From NCBI GenBank assembly GCA_030418545.1, contig QAIB01000001.1, positions 496,001-560,000 on the forward strand: DNA of 64,000 nucleotides. The letters are read 5' to 3'. Shown here in pieces: positions 25,961 to 34,916 of this stretch. A program made the position numbers and the translations under genes. The notes under the pieces were generated by a model. It did no database searches and was not told the origin of the DNA. It saw only the letters and a list, made by a program, of their open reading frames with translations. Each line of letters begins with the position of its first letter. Within the stretch, counting starts at the first letter, position 1. Origin of the DNA: Xenophilus aerolatus (GTDB lineage: Bacteria > Pseudomonadota > Gammaproteobacteria > Burkholderiales > Burkholderiaceae_C).

Positions 25961-27355
25961 TCATAGCTGGAAGGCCAGCGTGAGCAGCAGGCCTTCGGCC
26001 AGGTCGCGCGCCAGGCCGGGCTGGCGCGCGCGATACGTGTCGCCCGCCGAGGCGGTGGTCTCGATCCAGCCACTGAGCCAGTCGATCTGTTCCGCGCCAT
26101 AGAAGACGACCGCCGCCTCGTGGTTGAGCAGCAGGCTGCGCAGGTCGAGGTTGATCGAGCCGCACATCGCCAGGTCGTGGTCGACCACCACCGCCTTGGC
26201 GTGGGCCATGAAGGGCAGCATGCGGAACGCCACGCCGGCGCGCGCCAGGTCGCGCATGGCGCGGCTTCGCACGAAGTCGGCCAGGCGGTGGTTGGACTGC
26301 TGCGGCACCGCGATCGTCACCTGCACGCCGCGGCGGGCCGCCAGGCGCAGGGCATCGCGCAGGCTGTCGCCGGGCACGAAGTAGGGCGTGATGGCGAGGA
26401 TGCGGTGCTCGGCCCGGAAGCAGGCGTCGACGAGCAGCGCCTGCGCCGTGTCCTCGGTCTGGTCGGGGCCACTGGGCAGGAACTGCGCGAGCTGGCCTTC
26501 GTGCACCGGCGGCTGCGGCGCCACCACGCGCGCCGAGCTGCGCCGCACCGAGGCCCAGTCGTGTTCGAACTGCCGCGCCGCGGCGGCGGCCACGTCGCCG
26601 CGGATGTCGAAGGACAGGTCGCGCCACGGCACCGGGTGGGCGGCATTGCCGGTGAAGTACTCGCCGGCCAGGTTGCGGCCGCCGCTCCACAGCCAGGCAT
26701 CGTCGGCGATGGTGAACTTGCGGTGGTTGCGCAGGTTGCGCGGCCCGGTGCGCCGCAGGCTGAACAGCGGCCGGAACACGCTCACGTGGCCGCCGGCTTC
26801 GCGCAGCGTGTCGAAGTAGCGCCGCGGCAGCGACACCGCGCCGAAGCCGTCGAGCAGCACACGCACCCGCACGCCCTGGCGCGCGCGTGCGGCCAGGCGG
26901 CGCACCACCTCCTGCCCGACGTCGTCGTCGCCGATGATGAAGGTGCACACGTCGAGCGATCGGCGGGCGCCGTCGATCACGGCCCACAGCGCGTCGCGCG
27001 CGGCCGTGCCGTCCGGGTGCAGGCGGATCGCGCATCGGCTGGGTGCCGCGAGGCCGAAGCTGTCGATGAGCTCGGCCGCCCAGTGGCCGGCCGGCGCGGC
27101 GCGCGGCGGCCGCGGCACGCCCGCGGGGCGCAGCTTGCGCTGGCCGAAGATCAGATAGGCCGGCAATGCGAGGTAGGGCATCAGCAGCATGCCCAGCACC
27201 CAGGCGATGGCGCTGGTCGGCGCCCGCTGTTCGCGCCGCGCGCGCGTGGTCAGCACATAGACCAGCAGCGCGATGGCCACCACCAGGAAGTGCTGGGAGA
27301 CGCTGGGCAGCCAGGGCGCGAAGGAGTGGAGCATCGGGGCCGGAGCTTCGCACAT
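25961..27355 (-). CDS. cls: Phospholipase D-family cardiolipin synthase
   Basis: This 464-residue inner-membrane enzyme would join two phosphatidylglycerols or use phosphatidylethanolamine to make cardiolipin. Two N-terminal membrane helices (HFLVVAIALLVYVLT; AIAWVLGMLLMPYLALPAYLIFG) are followed by two HKD motifs: NHRKFTIADDAWLWSGGRNL and FMAHAKAVVVDHDLAMCGSINLD. The length fits ClsA/ClsB-type enzymes. The ATG at 27355 has AGGAGG nine bases upstream; an internal ATG at 27334 is the alternative. The frame is open upstream, but that region holds the terminator of the next gene. Confidence 0.9.
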   Translation of the reverse strand: MCEAPAPMLHSFAPWLPSVSQHFLVVAIALLVYVLTTRARREQRAPTSAIAWVLGMLLMPYLALPAYLIFGQRKLRPAGVPRPPRAAPAGHWAAELIDSFGLAAPSRCAIRLHPDGTAARDALWAVIDGARRSLDVCTFIIGDDDVGQEVVRRLAARARQGVRVRVLLDGFGAVSLPRRYFDTLREAGGHVSVFRPLFSLRRTGPRNLRNHRKFTIADDAWLWSGGRNLAGEYFTGNAAHPVPWRDLSFDIRGDVAAAAARQFEHDWASVRRSSARVVAPQPPVHEGQLAQFLPSGPDQTEDTAQALLVDACFRAEHRILAITPYFVPGDSLRDALRLAARRGVQVTIAVPQQSNHRLADFVRSRAMRDLARAGVAFRMLPFMAHAKAVVVDHDLAMCGSINLDLRSLLLNHEAAVVFYGAEQIDWLSGWIETTASAGDTYRARQPGLARDLAEGLLLTLAFQL

Positions 27356-27396
27356 CCGCGTTCGCCTCCTGCCGCGAATCCTTCCCGCGGGCTCGG

Positions 27397-27430
27397 AAAA
27401 AAAGGCGCCCGGCCTTGCAGCTCGGGCGCC
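27397..27430 (-). terminator. Rho-independent terminator of the oxygenase/core-MetE operon
   Basis: On the minus strand GGCGCCCG pairs perfectly with CGGGCGCC across an 11-base loop and is followed by seven T. It lies 24 bases after the stop of the methionine-synthase-like gene (27454) and before the cardiolipin synthase start. Confidence 0.85.
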
Positions 27431-27453
27431 CTGGGCGCGGTGCAGGACGCTGG

Positions 27454-28563
27454 TCAGGCGCTGCCCCACACCTCCTGCGCCGTCTCGACCACCAGGCGCA
27501 GCTTGGAGCGCTGCGCCTCCACGGCGATGTTGTTGCCATGCACGGTGCTCGAGAAGCCGCACTGCGGCGACAGGGCCAGCTGGTCGAGCGAGGCGTACTT
27601 GGCGGCCTCGTCGATGCGGCGCTTGAGCTCGTCCTTGTCTTCCATCTCGCCGAACTTGGTGGTCACCAGGCCCAGCACCACGGTCTTGCCGGGGGCCAGG
27701 TAGCGCAGCGGCTTGAAGTCGCCCGAGCGTGCGTCGTCGTACTCCATGAAGTACGCGTCGAGGTTCATTTCCTTGAGCAGCGCCTCGGCCACCGGCTCGT
27801 AGTTGCCGGCTGCGGCGTGCGTGCTCTTGAAGTTGCCGCGGCACAGGTGCATGGCCAGCAGCATGCCCGGCGGCTTCTGCGCCACGACCTTGTTGATGAA
27901 CTGCGCGTAGCGGTGCGGCAGTTCGTTCGGGTCGTCACCGCGCTGGCGGGCGGCCTCGCGCATCTTCTCGTCGCACAGGTAGGCGAGGTTGGTGTCGTCC
28001 ATCTGCACGTAGGTGCAGCCGGCCGCGGCCAGGGAGCGCAGCTCGTCGCCATAGGCCTTGGCCACGTCGTCGTAGAAGGCCGGGTCGAGCTCGGGGTACG
28101 CCTCCTTGCTGATGCCCGCGCGCCCGCCGCGGAAGTGCAGCATGGTGGGCGAGGGGATCGTCACCTTGGGCGTGTGGCCGGCGGACACCTGGCTCTTGAG
28201 GTACTCTAAGTCGGCGAGCTGGATGTTCTTCGAGTGCGTGACCTTGTCGACCACGCGCATCACCGGCGGCGCGAGCTCCTCGGTGCCATCGGGCTTGCGG
28301 ATGGTGACGGGGATGTCCGTCTTCACGCCGCCGAGCTGCTCGAGGAAGTCGATGTGGAAATACGTGCGGCGGAACTCGCCGTCGGTGATGCTCTTGAGGC
28401 CGATGTCCTCCTGGAACTTCACGATCTCGGTGATGGCCTTGTCTTCCACGGTGCGCAGTTGCTCGGGCGTGATCTCGCCACGGGCCTTCTGCTCGCGGGC
28501 CTCGAGCAGGTACTTGGGACGCAGGAAGCTGCCGACGTGGTCGTAGCGGGCGGGGAGCTGCAT
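27454..28563 (-). CDS. Core-MetE-type cobalamin-independent methionine synthase
   Basis: This 369-residue protein is equal to the C-terminal catalytic barrel of MetE only; the N-terminal folate-binding half is missing. It should transfer a methyl group to homocysteine or a similar thiol using a Zn site. The barrel pattern is clear: YDHVGSFLRP, SITDGEFRRTYFH, VTIPSPTMLHF, YVQMDDTNLAYL, LAMHLCRGNFKS (Zn-ligand His and Cys) and LALSPQCGFSST (Zn-ligand Cys). The ATG at 28563 has AAGGAG eight bases upstream. It is the last gene of a Rieske oxygenase operon and is followed by a terminator. Core-MetE proteins act without folyl-polyglutamate; the donor here is unknown. Confidence 0.88.
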   Translation of the reverse strand: MQLPARYDHVGSFLRPKYLLEAREQKARGEITPEQLRTVEDKAITEIVKFQEDIGLKSITDGEFRRTYFHIDFLEQLGGVKTDIPVTIRKPDGTEELAPPVMRVVDKVTHSKNIQLADLEYLKSQVSAGHTPKVTIPSPTMLHFRGGRAGISKEAYPELDPAFYDDVAKAYGDELRSLAAAGCTYVQMDDTNLAYLCDEKMREAARQRGDDPNELPHRYAQFINKVVAQKPPGMLLAMHLCRGNFKSTHAAAGNYEPVAEALLKEMNLDAYFMEYDDARSGDFKPLRYLAPGKTVVLGLVTTKFGEMEDKDELKRRIDEAAKYASLDQLALSPQCGFSSTVHGNNIAVEAQRSKLRLVVETAQEVWGSA

Positions 28564-28672
28564 GAACGGGTCTCCTTGGATGCGGGGAAGAGGCCTTCGG
28601 CCCGGTGGGCCGCGGCGCAAACTGATTCTTGAATGTAACTGGATTGCCGTGCTTGCGGCAGGCCTCGCAGCC

Positions 28673-29638
28673 TCAGAGGTCCAGCACCAGCATCGGCGTC
28701 TTCGCGCGCGAGCAGCAGGGCAGGAACTGGTCACCCGCGGCCTTCTCCTCGTCGGTGAGGTAGACGTCGCGGTGTTCGGGCGTGCCCTCGAGCACGCGCG
28801 TCAGGCAGGTGCCGCACACGCCCTGCTCGCAGGCGGTCATCACCTCCACGCCGTGGGCGCGCAAAGTCTCGACCACGCTGCGGTCCTTGGGCACGGCGTA
28901 GGTCTGGCCGGTGCTGGTGAGCTTGACCTGGAACGGCTGGTCGCCCGAGGTGTCCTGTGCGGCGGCCGTGAAGTACTCGGTGTGCAACTGGTTCGAAGGC
29001 CAGCCCTGGGCCTTGGCGACACCCATCACGTGTTCGATGAAGCCGCCCGGGCCGCACACGTACACCTGGGTGCCGGGCTCGGGGCGCGCCAGCAACTCGG
29101 CCGCGCGCAGCTTCTGCGCCTCGTCGCCGTCATCGTGGTGGAAGTGCACGCGGCCGGCGAAGCTGCTGCTTTCGATCTCGTCGCGGAAGGCCGTGCGCGC
29201 GGCCGAGCGGGTGCAGTAGTGCATCTCGAACTCGGCGCCCCAGGCGGCCAGCCGCTGGGCCATGCACAGGATGGGGGTGACGCCGATGCCGCCGGCCAGC
29301 AGCAGGCTGCGCGGTGCGTCGTGCAGGGGGAAGTGGTTGCGCGGCTCGCCGATGGCGAGCAGGTCGCCCTCGTTCACCTTCTCGTGCATGCCGGCCGAGC
29401 CGCCGCGCGAAGCCGGCTCGCGCAGCACGGCGATGCGGTAGTGCCCGCGCGAGGCCGGGTCCGCGCCGTGGATGTTGCTGAGCGAATACTGCCGCACCGG
29501 GCCGCCGGGCACGTGCACGTCGATGTGCGAGCCGGCACCGAAGGCGGGCAGGGGGCCGCCGTCCGCACGCTCGAGCTCGAAGGCGCAGATGCCCTCGGCC
29601 ACCTCCCGCTTGCGGCGCACGCGCACCTCGATCGTCAT
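28673..29638 (-). CDS. Oxygenase reductase, VanB-type (FMN/NAD/2Fe-2S)
   Basis: This is the electron-transfer partner of the Rieske oxygenase, 321 residues. The order is phthalate dioxygenase reductase-like: flavin domain (about residues 1-100, RQYSLSN), NAD domain (about 105-225, LLLAGGIGVTPILCMAQ and VYVCGPGGFIEHV), then a C-terminal plant-type ferredoxin with CEQGVCGTCLTRVL and the late PCCSRA Cys. Its ATG overlaps the oxygenase stop (ATGA at 29635-29638), so both subunits are made in step. It would pass electrons from NADH to the oxygenase. Confidence 0.93.
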   Translation of the reverse strand: MTIEVRVRRKREVAEGICAFELERADGGPLPAFGAGSHIDVHVPGGPVRQYSLSNIHGADPASRGHYRIAVLREPASRGGSAGMHEKVNEGDLLAIGEPRNHFPLHDAPRSLLLAGGIGVTPILCMAQRLAAWGAEFEMHYCTRSAARTAFRDEIESSSFAGRVHFHHDDGDEAQKLRAAELLARPEPGTQVYVCGPGGFIEHVMGVAKAQGWPSNQLHTEYFTAAAQDTSGDQPFQVKLTSTGQTYAVPKDRSVVETLRAHGVEVMTACEQGVCGTCLTRVLEGTPEHRDVYLTDEEKAAGDQFLPCCSRAKTPMLVLDL

Positions 29639-30690
29639 GCCGTGGCCTCCGCCGCAGGCTGCGTGGCACGCTCGGCTGCCAGGATGCGGTCGATCACGCG
29701 GCGCGACTGCACGCCGCCGGCGTCGATGTTGAGCATCAGCAGGCGACGGCCCGGGTGGGCCAGCAGCGAGCGCTGCTGGGCTTCGAGCACGGCGGTGTCC
29801 TCGGCGAAGACCTTGCCCTGGTTCTCGCGGATCTGCGCGGTGAGCGCCTTGTCCTTGACGTTGAAGTTGCGTGCCATGCCCCAGAAGTACCAGTGCGAGG
29901 TCTCGGTCTCGGGCGTGATGAAGTCCACCACGATCGAGTAGACCTTCTTGTCCTTGGGTGCGTGGTAGCCGCCGTGCCCGGCCAGCGCCACGCCGACCTC
30001 GATCATCACGTGGCTCGGCGGCGTGAAGCGGCAGACCTGCCAGCGGTCCACCGGCTGGTCGTCGGGCAGGCCGTTGCCGCGCAGGTTGGCGCGCCAGAAG
30101 GGCGGGGCCATGACGTTGTCCATGAAGCGGCTGGTCACCACCTGCTCGCCCTCGGTCTTGGTGTTGACGGGGGTCTCGTCGATCTCCTTCTGGCCGATGC
30201 TGGTGCTGTGCACGTAGGTCTCGTGCGTCAGGTCCATCAGGTTGTCGATCATGAGCCGGTAGTCGGCCTGGATGTGGTACAGCCCGCCGCCGTAGGCCCA
30301 CTCGGGGTTCTCGGCCCATTCCAGCGCATGGATCTTGGCCGGGTCGGCCTGCTGCTGGTCGCCGGGCCACACCCACACGAAGCCGTGGCGTTCGACCACG
30401 GCGAAGCGCTTGATGCAGGGGAAGGCCTGCACGCGCTGGCCGGGCATGGCCACCGTCTTGCCTTCCTCGCCCATGACCAGGCCGTGGTAGCCGCAGACCA
30501 GTTGCCCTTCGCACACCTGGCCCAGCGACAGGGGAGCGCCGCGGTGCGGGCAGAAGTCTTCCAGCGCCACGGCCCGGCCGTCGCGGCCGCGGTAGAAGAC
30601 CATCGCCTCGCCGCAGATGGTGCGGCCCAGCGGCTTGTCGTCGATTTCGTCGGGGGTGCAGGCGACGTACCAGGTGTTCTTGGGAAACAT
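29635..30690 (-). CDS. Rieske aromatic-ring oxygenase, vanillate O-demethylase (VanA)-like
   Basis: This is the terminal oxygenase subunit, 351 residues. The Rieske cluster ligands are Cys47, His49, Cys66 and His69 (CPHRGAP, CGYHGLVM). The mononuclear iron site is NLMDLTHETYVH with Asp153, His156 and His161. The length and the MFPKNTWYVA start are typical of VanA and related O- or N-demethylases, which release formaldehyde from a methyl group. The ATG at 30690 is chosen on homology; upstream in-frame ATGs exist at 30720 and 30771. The promoter region is shared with the divergent GntR gene. The exact substrate is unknown. Confidence 0.92.
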   Translation of the reverse strand: MFPKNTWYVACTPDEIDDKPLGRTICGEAMVFYRGRDGRAVALEDFCPHRGAPLSLGQVCEGQLVCGYHGLVMGEEGKTVAMPGQRVQAFPCIKRFAVVERHGFVWVWPGDQQQADPAKIHALEWAENPEWAYGGGLYHIQADYRLMIDNLMDLTHETYVHSTSIGQKEIDETPVNTKTEGEQVVTSRFMDNVMAPPFWRANLRGNGLPDDQPVDRWQVCRFTPPSHVMIEVGVALAGHGGYHAPKDKKVYSIVVDFITPETETSHWYFWGMARNFNVKDKALTAQIRENQGKVFAEDTAVLEAQQRSLLAHPGRRLLMLNIDAGGVQSRRVIDRILAAERATQPAAEATA

Positions 30691-30741
30691 CGTGTGGGCT
30701 CTCTGATGGGGGATCGCCATTATCGAAATGCGCCCGTTCAA

Positions 30742-30749
30742 TGTATACA
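30742..30749. promoter_or_regulatory. TGTATACA palindrome, candidate GntR operator 1
   Basis: The perfect 8-base palindrome TGTATACA lies in the divergent region, about 52 bases upstream of the oxygenase start. An identical site is at 30816, 74 bases away. FCD-type GntR proteins such as VanR usually bind short palindromes of this kind. Confidence 0.6.
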
Positions 30750-30815
30750 GCGTCGCCCGGAAATTGGCCAAATATCAGGGTAAACGAGCATAAAAGGTGG
30801 TGGCTGAGCAATGTC

Positions 30816-30823
30816 TGTATACA
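30816..30823. promoter_or_regulatory. TGTATACA palindrome, candidate GntR operator 2
   Basis: This second copy of TGTATACA ends 13 bases before the GntR start codon, so a bound regulator would block its own expression. Together with the site at 30742 it could permit looping or two-promoter control. Confidence 0.6.
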
Positions 30824-30836
30824 TTTAGACTTGCGC

Positions 30837-31592
30837 ATGCCCTCCGCCGACACGCCGTCCCTGCCCGAAGGCAGCTCGCAGGCCCTGCGCGCCCAGCTCC
30901 AGCTGCGCGAGCTCATCCTGGCCGGTGAACTGGCGCCGGGCGACCGGGTCGGCGAAGTGGCCATCGTCGAGAAGCTCGGCATCTCGCGCACACCGATCCG
31001 CGCCGCGCTGGTCAAGCTGGAGCAGGAGGGCCTGCTGGAAGCGCTGCCGCATGGCGGCTTCGCGGTCCGTTCCTTCTCCGAACGCGAAGTGGCGGACGCC
31101 ATCGAGCTGCGCGGCACGCTGGAGGGGCTCATGGCGCGCCTGGCCGCGGAGCGTGGCGTCCCGTCGGCGCTCATGGCCGAAGCCGAGGCGGCGCTGGCCG
31201 AGATCGACGCCGCACTCGCGCGGCCGCAACTGGACGACGCCGAGTTCTCGCGCTACGTGCAGGCCAACGGAAGGTTCCATGCGCTGCTGGGCCGCATGGC
31301 CGACAGCCGCGTGCTCACCCGCGAACTCGAACGCGCGGTGCAGCAGCCCTTCGCGTCGCCCTCGGCCTTTGTGGTGGTGCAGGCCCATTCGCCGCGCTCG
31401 CGCGACATGTTTTACGTGGCCCAGGACCAGCACCGTCGCGTGCTGGAGGCCATCGCCGCCCGCGAGGGCGCCCGCGCCGAGGCGCTGATGCGCGAGCACA
31501 GCCGCATCGCGCAGCGCAACCTGCGCGATGCCGTGCGCGGCGAAGGCGGCGGTGCGCTGCCGGGCGTGCAACTGATCCGCCGCCATGGCTGA
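30837..31592 (+). CDS. GntR-family regulator with FCD domain
   Basis: This is a 251-residue regulator, likely controlling the divergent Rieske operon and perhaps the transporter downstream. The winged helix (about residues 15-80) has LRELILAGELAPGDRVGE, EKLGISRTPIRAALVKLEQEGL and GGFAVRSF. The FCD domain (about 90-230) has EVADAIELRGTLEGLMARLAA and the metal or ligand His pair (HALLGRM, DQHRRVLEAIAAREG, MREHSRIA). The ATG at 30837 is preferred to the GTA-region starts upstream, which overlap the operator. VanR-like proteins respond to aromatic acids. Confidence 0.93.
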   Translation: MPSADTPSLPEGSSQALRAQLQLRELILAGELAPGDRVGEVAIVEKLGISRTPIRAALVKLEQEGLLEALPHGGFAVRSFSEREVADAIELRGTLEGLMARLAAERGVPSALMAEAEAALAEIDAALARPQLDDAEFSRYVQANGRFHALLGRMADSRVLTRELERAVQQPFASPSAFVVVQAHSPRSRDMFYVAQDQHRRVLEAIAAREGARAEALMREHSRIAQRNLRDAVRGEGGGALPGVQLIRRHG

Positions 31593-31754
31593 GGCCGGCC
31601 GCGGAGCGCTGCGCGATGATCGCGCAGGCATTCGAGTCATCGCGCACTGGCTGCTCGCACGCCGCTGCGGCGCGGGTTTGCCCCCGCGGGCGCGCGGTTG
31701 CGATTGAACACAATATTCCGCTTTCGAATCGACCCGTCCCAAGGAGACACCCGC

Positions 31755-32942
31755 ATGCAGCGTCGCCCCTTTCTCCAATTCGCCGGCCTCGGCGCCATCG
31801 CGCTGGCCAGTGCGGCCGCATCCCTGCCCGCGATGGCGCAGGCGAGCGGCCCGTTCAAGATCGGCCTCATCCTGCCCATGACGGGCCAGCAGGCGTCCAC
31901 CGGCCGCCAGATCGAGGCCGCCGCGCGCCTGTACATGGCGCAGAACGGCGACACCGTGGCCGGCCGCAAGATCGAGCTGATCGTCAAGGACGACGTGGCC
32001 ACGCCCGACGTGACCAAACGCCTGGCGCAGGAGCTGATCGTCAACGACAAGGTGAACGTCATCGCCGGCTTCGGCGTCACGCCGGCCGCGCTGGCCGCCG
32101 CACCGCTGGCCACCCAGGCCAAGGTGCCGCAGGTCGTCATGGCGGCTGCCACCTCGAGCATCACCGAGGCCTCGCCCTTCATCGTGCGTTCCAGCTTCAC
32201 GCTGCCGCAGGTGTCGGTCGCGATGGGCGACTGGGCGCCCAAGAACGGCATCAAGTCGGTGGTCACGCTGGTGGCCGACTATGGCCCGGGCAACGACGCC
32301 GAGAAGTTCTTCACCGAGCGCTTCGCGCTCAACGGCGGCAAGGTGGTCGACAAGCTGCGCGTGCCGCTGCGCAACCCCGACTTCGCGCCCTTCCTGCAGA
32401 AGGTGCGTGACGCCAAGCCCGATGCGCTCTTCGTCTTCGTGCCTTCGGGCGCGGGCGCGGCGGTGATGAAGCAGTTCCTGGAGCGCGGCCTGGACAAGGC
32501 CGGCATCAAGCTCATCGCCACCGGCGACGTGACCGACGACGACCAGCTCAACGACATGGGCGACGGCGCACTGGGCGTGGTCACCACCCACCACTACTCG
32601 GCCGCACACCCCTCGGCCCTGAACAAGAAGTTCGTCGAGGCCTTCGAGAAGGCCAACAAGGGCATGCGCCCGAACTTCATGGCCGTCGGCGGCTACGACG
32701 GCATGCGCATCATCTACGAGGCGCTGAAGGCCACCGGCGGCAAGGGCGACGGTCCGGCGCTGCTCGACAAGATGAAGGGCCAGATCTTCGAGAGCCCGCG
32801 CGGCCAGGTCCTCATCGACGCCCAGACCCGCGACATCGTGCAGGACGTGTACCTGCGCAAGGTCGAGAAGAAGGACGGCAAGCTCTACAACGTCGAATTC
32901 GACGTGCTCAAGGCCGTGAAGGATCCCGGCAAGGCGAAGTAA
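31755..32942 (+). CDS. Branched-chain-type ABC transporter binding protein
   Basis: This is a 395-residue periplasmic binding protein of the LivK type. The signal peptide (LQFAGLGAIALASAAASLPAMAQA) is followed by the Peripla_BP_6 fold: FKIGLILPMTGQQASTGRQ, VIAGFGVTPAALA, VVTLVADYGPGNDAEKFF and NFMAVGGYDGMRIIYEAL. AAGGAG lies nine bases before the ATG at 31755. It is the first gene of a five-gene transporter set. In this setting, and next to the oxygenase, an aromatic acid is a more likely cargo than leucine. Confidence 0.95.
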   Translation: MQRRPFLQFAGLGAIALASAAASLPAMAQASGPFKIGLILPMTGQQASTGRQIEAAARLYMAQNGDTVAGRKIELIVKDDVATPDVTKRLAQELIVNDKVNVIAGFGVTPAALAAAPLATQAKVPQVVMAAATSSITEASPFIVRSSFTLPQVSVAMGDWAPKNGIKSVVTLVADYGPGNDAEKFFTERFALNGGKVVDKLRVPLRNPDFAPFLQKVRDAKPDALFVFVPSGAGAAVMKQFLERGLDKAGIKLIATGDVTDDDQLNDMGDGALGVVTTHHYSAAHPSALNKKFVEAFEKANKGMRPNFMAVGGYDGMRIIYEALKATGGKGDGPALLDKMKGQIFESPRGQVLIDAQTRDIVQDVYLRKVEKKDGKLYNVEFDVLKAVKDPGKAK

Positions 32943-32963
32943 ATACGGGGTCGGACAGCCGTA

Positions 32964-33057
32964 CGCGAAGGTCGCGAAGATCACGCGAAAGACGCGAAAG
33001 AAGCCGATTCGACATTGAATCTTTCGCGCCTTTTGCGAATCCTTCGCGTCCTTCGCG
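32964..33057. repeat. Long imperfect inverted repeat made of CGCGAAGG units
   Basis: The arm 32964-33001 and the arm 33020-33057 (each 38 bases) match in inverted orientation at about 31 positions, separated by an 18-base loop. Each arm is itself built of four units of the type CGCGAAGG/CGCGAAAGA. It lies between the binding protein stop (32942) and the permease start (33079). Such a structure can limit read-through or protect the upstream mRNA, which would give more binding protein than membrane subunits. Confidence 0.75.
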
Positions 33058-33078
33058 TTCGGTCAAGCCCGCTTTCAG

Positions 33079-33951
33079 ATGCTCACCATTCTTTTTGACG
33101 GCATCGCCTACGGCATGCTGCTTTTCGTGCTCGCGGTCGGCCTGGCCGTGACGCTGGGGCTGATGAACTTCATCAACCTGGCGCACGGGGCCTTCGCCAT
33201 GGCGGGCGGGTACATCACCGTGTTCGCGATGCAGAAGGCCGGGCTGCCCTTCCTGGCCTGCCTGCCGCTGGCCTTCGTGGGCGTGGCGCTGATCGGCGCG
33301 CTGCTGGAGCGCACGCTCTACCGGCCCATGTACGGCAAGCCGCACCTGGACCAGGTGCTGTTCTCCATCGGCCTGGCCTTCATGGCGGTGGCGGGGCTGG
33401 ACTACTTCGTCGGCTCCTCGCAGCAGAACGTCCAGCTGCCCGAGTGGCTGCGCGGGCGCACCGAGGTCGGCGACGGCGCGCTGCTGCTGGGCATGGGGCA
33501 CTACCGCCTCTTCATCATCGCGGTGTGCGCGGTGCTCACCGTGGTGCTGCAGTTCATACTGGCGCGCACGCGCTTCGGCAGCCGGCTGCGCGCGGCCGTG
33601 GACGACCCGCGCGTGGCCTCCGGGCTGGGCATCAACGTCAACGTCGTGTTCCTGCTCACCTTTGCCGTCGGCTCAGGGCTGGCCGGCCTGGGCGGTGCGC
33701 TGGGCGCCGAGATCCTGGGGCTGGACCCGACCTTTCCGCTCAAGTACATGATCTATTTCCTGATCGTGGTCTCGGTGGGGGGCACCTCGTCCATCACCGG
33801 GCCGCTGCTGGCGGCGCTGCTGCTGGGCATCGCCGACGTGGCGGGCAAGTACTACATCCCCAAGATGGGTGCCTTCACGGTCTACCTGCTGATGATCCTG
33901 ATCCTCATGTGGCGGCCGCAGGGCCTGTTCACGCGGCGAGGTGCCCGATGA
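33079..33951 (+). CDS. livH: LivH-type branched-chain ABC permease
   Basis: This 290-residue inner-membrane permease has about eight hydrophobic segments. The family motifs are [21 protein letters not shown] near the N-terminus, [12 protein letters not shown] in the cytoplasmic coupling loop, and [20 protein letters not shown]. The ATG at 33079 lies just after the long inverted repeat. Its stop overlaps the next permease start by ATGA. It pairs with the LivM-type subunit to form the channel. Confidence 0.94.
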   Translation: MLTILFDGIAYGMLLFVLAVGLAVTLGLMNFINLAHGAFAMAGGYITVFAMQKAGLPFLACLPLAFVGVALIGALLERTLYRPMYGKPHLDQVLFSIGLAFMAVAGLDYFVGSSQQNVQLPEWLRGRTEVGDGALLLGMGHYRLFIIAVCAVLTVVLQFILARTRFGSRLRAAVDDPRVASGLGINVNVVFLLTFAVGSGLAGLGGALGAEILGLDPTFPLKYMIYFLIVVSVGGTSSITGPLLAALLLGIADVAGKYYIPKMGAFTVYLLMILILMWRPQGLFTRRGAR

Positions 33952-34916
33952 GCGGCATGGATTGGCAGGCGCCCCTGCTGCGGAAGACGCGCTGGCGCTG
34001 GTGGGAGTTCGTGCTGTGGGCCGGCGCCTTCGCGCTGCCGCTGATCACGCCCTCGCACTCGCTCATGGTCAACGAGATCGCGATCGTCGCGCTGTTCGCG
34101 ATGTCGCTGGACCTGATCCTCGGCTACACCGGCATCGTCTCGCTGGGCCATGCGGCCTTCTTCGGCTTCGGCGCCTACACGGCGGCCCTGTTCGCCAAGC
34201 TGGTCATGCCCGACCCGACCGTCGGGCTGGTGGTCGCGATCGTGCTGTGCGCGCTGCTGGGCGCGGTGGCCAGCATCACCATCCTGCGCGGCACCGACCT
34301 CACGCGGCTCATGGTCACGCTGGGCACGGCACTGCTGCTGCTGGAACTGGCCAACAAGCTCGACTGGCTCACCGGCGGTGCCGACGGGTTGCAAGGCGTG
34401 GTGATGGGGCCGGTGCTGGGGATGTTCGAGTTCGACCTCTTCGGGCGCACCGCGGCCTGGTATTCGCTCACGGTGGTGCTCGTGCTCTTCCTGCTGATGC
34501 GGCGCATCGTGCATTCGCCTTTCGGCGCCACGCTCAAGGCGATCCGCGACAACCGCCTGCGCGCCATGGCCATCGGCGTGCCGGTGGCGGCCCGCATGGT
34601 CACCGTCTACACCATCGCGGCGGCCGTCGCAGGCGCGGCCGGCGCGCTGCTGGCGCAGACCACGGGCTTCGCCTCGCTCGACGTGCTGGCCTTCGACCGT
34701 TCGGCCGATGTGCTGCTGATGCTGGTCATCGGCGGCGTGGGCTGGCTCTACGGCGGCGTGGCCGGCGCGATCGTCTTCAAGCTGCTGCAGGACTGGCTCT
34801 CGGCCGTCACGCCGCAGTACTGGATGTTCTGGATCGGCCTCATCCTCGTGCTGCTGGTGCTCGTGGGCCGCGACCGGCTGCTCAAGCCCTGGACCTGGTT
34901 CGGGAGGAAAGCATGA
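33948..34916 (+). CDS. livM: LivM-type branched-chain ABC permease
   Basis: This is the second membrane subunit, 322 residues, with about eight to ten hydrophobic segments. It shows [23 protein letters not shown], the coupling loop [22 protein letters not shown], and [17 protein letters not shown] [18 protein letters not shown]. The ATG at 33948 overlaps the LivH stop and its own stop overlaps the ATPase start, so translation is coupled along the operon. A long open frame upstream belongs to another phase and is not coding. Confidence 0.94.
   Translation: MSGMDWQAPLLRKTRWRWWEFVLWAGAFALPLITPSHSLMVNEIAIVALFAMSLDLILGYTGIVSLGHAAFFGFGAYTAALFAKLVMPDPTVGLVVAIVLCALLGAVASITILRGTDLTRLMVTLGTALLLLELANKLDWLTGGADGLQGVVMGPVLGMFEFDLFGRTAAWYSLTVVLVLFLLMRRIVHSPFGATLKAIRDNRLRAMAIGVPVAARMVTVYTIAAAVAGAAGALLAQTTGFASLDVLAFDRSADVLLMLVIGGVGWLYGGVAGAIVFKLLQDWLSAVTPQYWMFWIGLILVLLVLVGRDRLLKPWTWFGRKA

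Noticed and set aside
32964-33057. Array-like CGCGAAAG units considered as a CRISPR array
   Set aside because: Units are only 8-11 bases with no spacers of constant length, and they form one hairpin.
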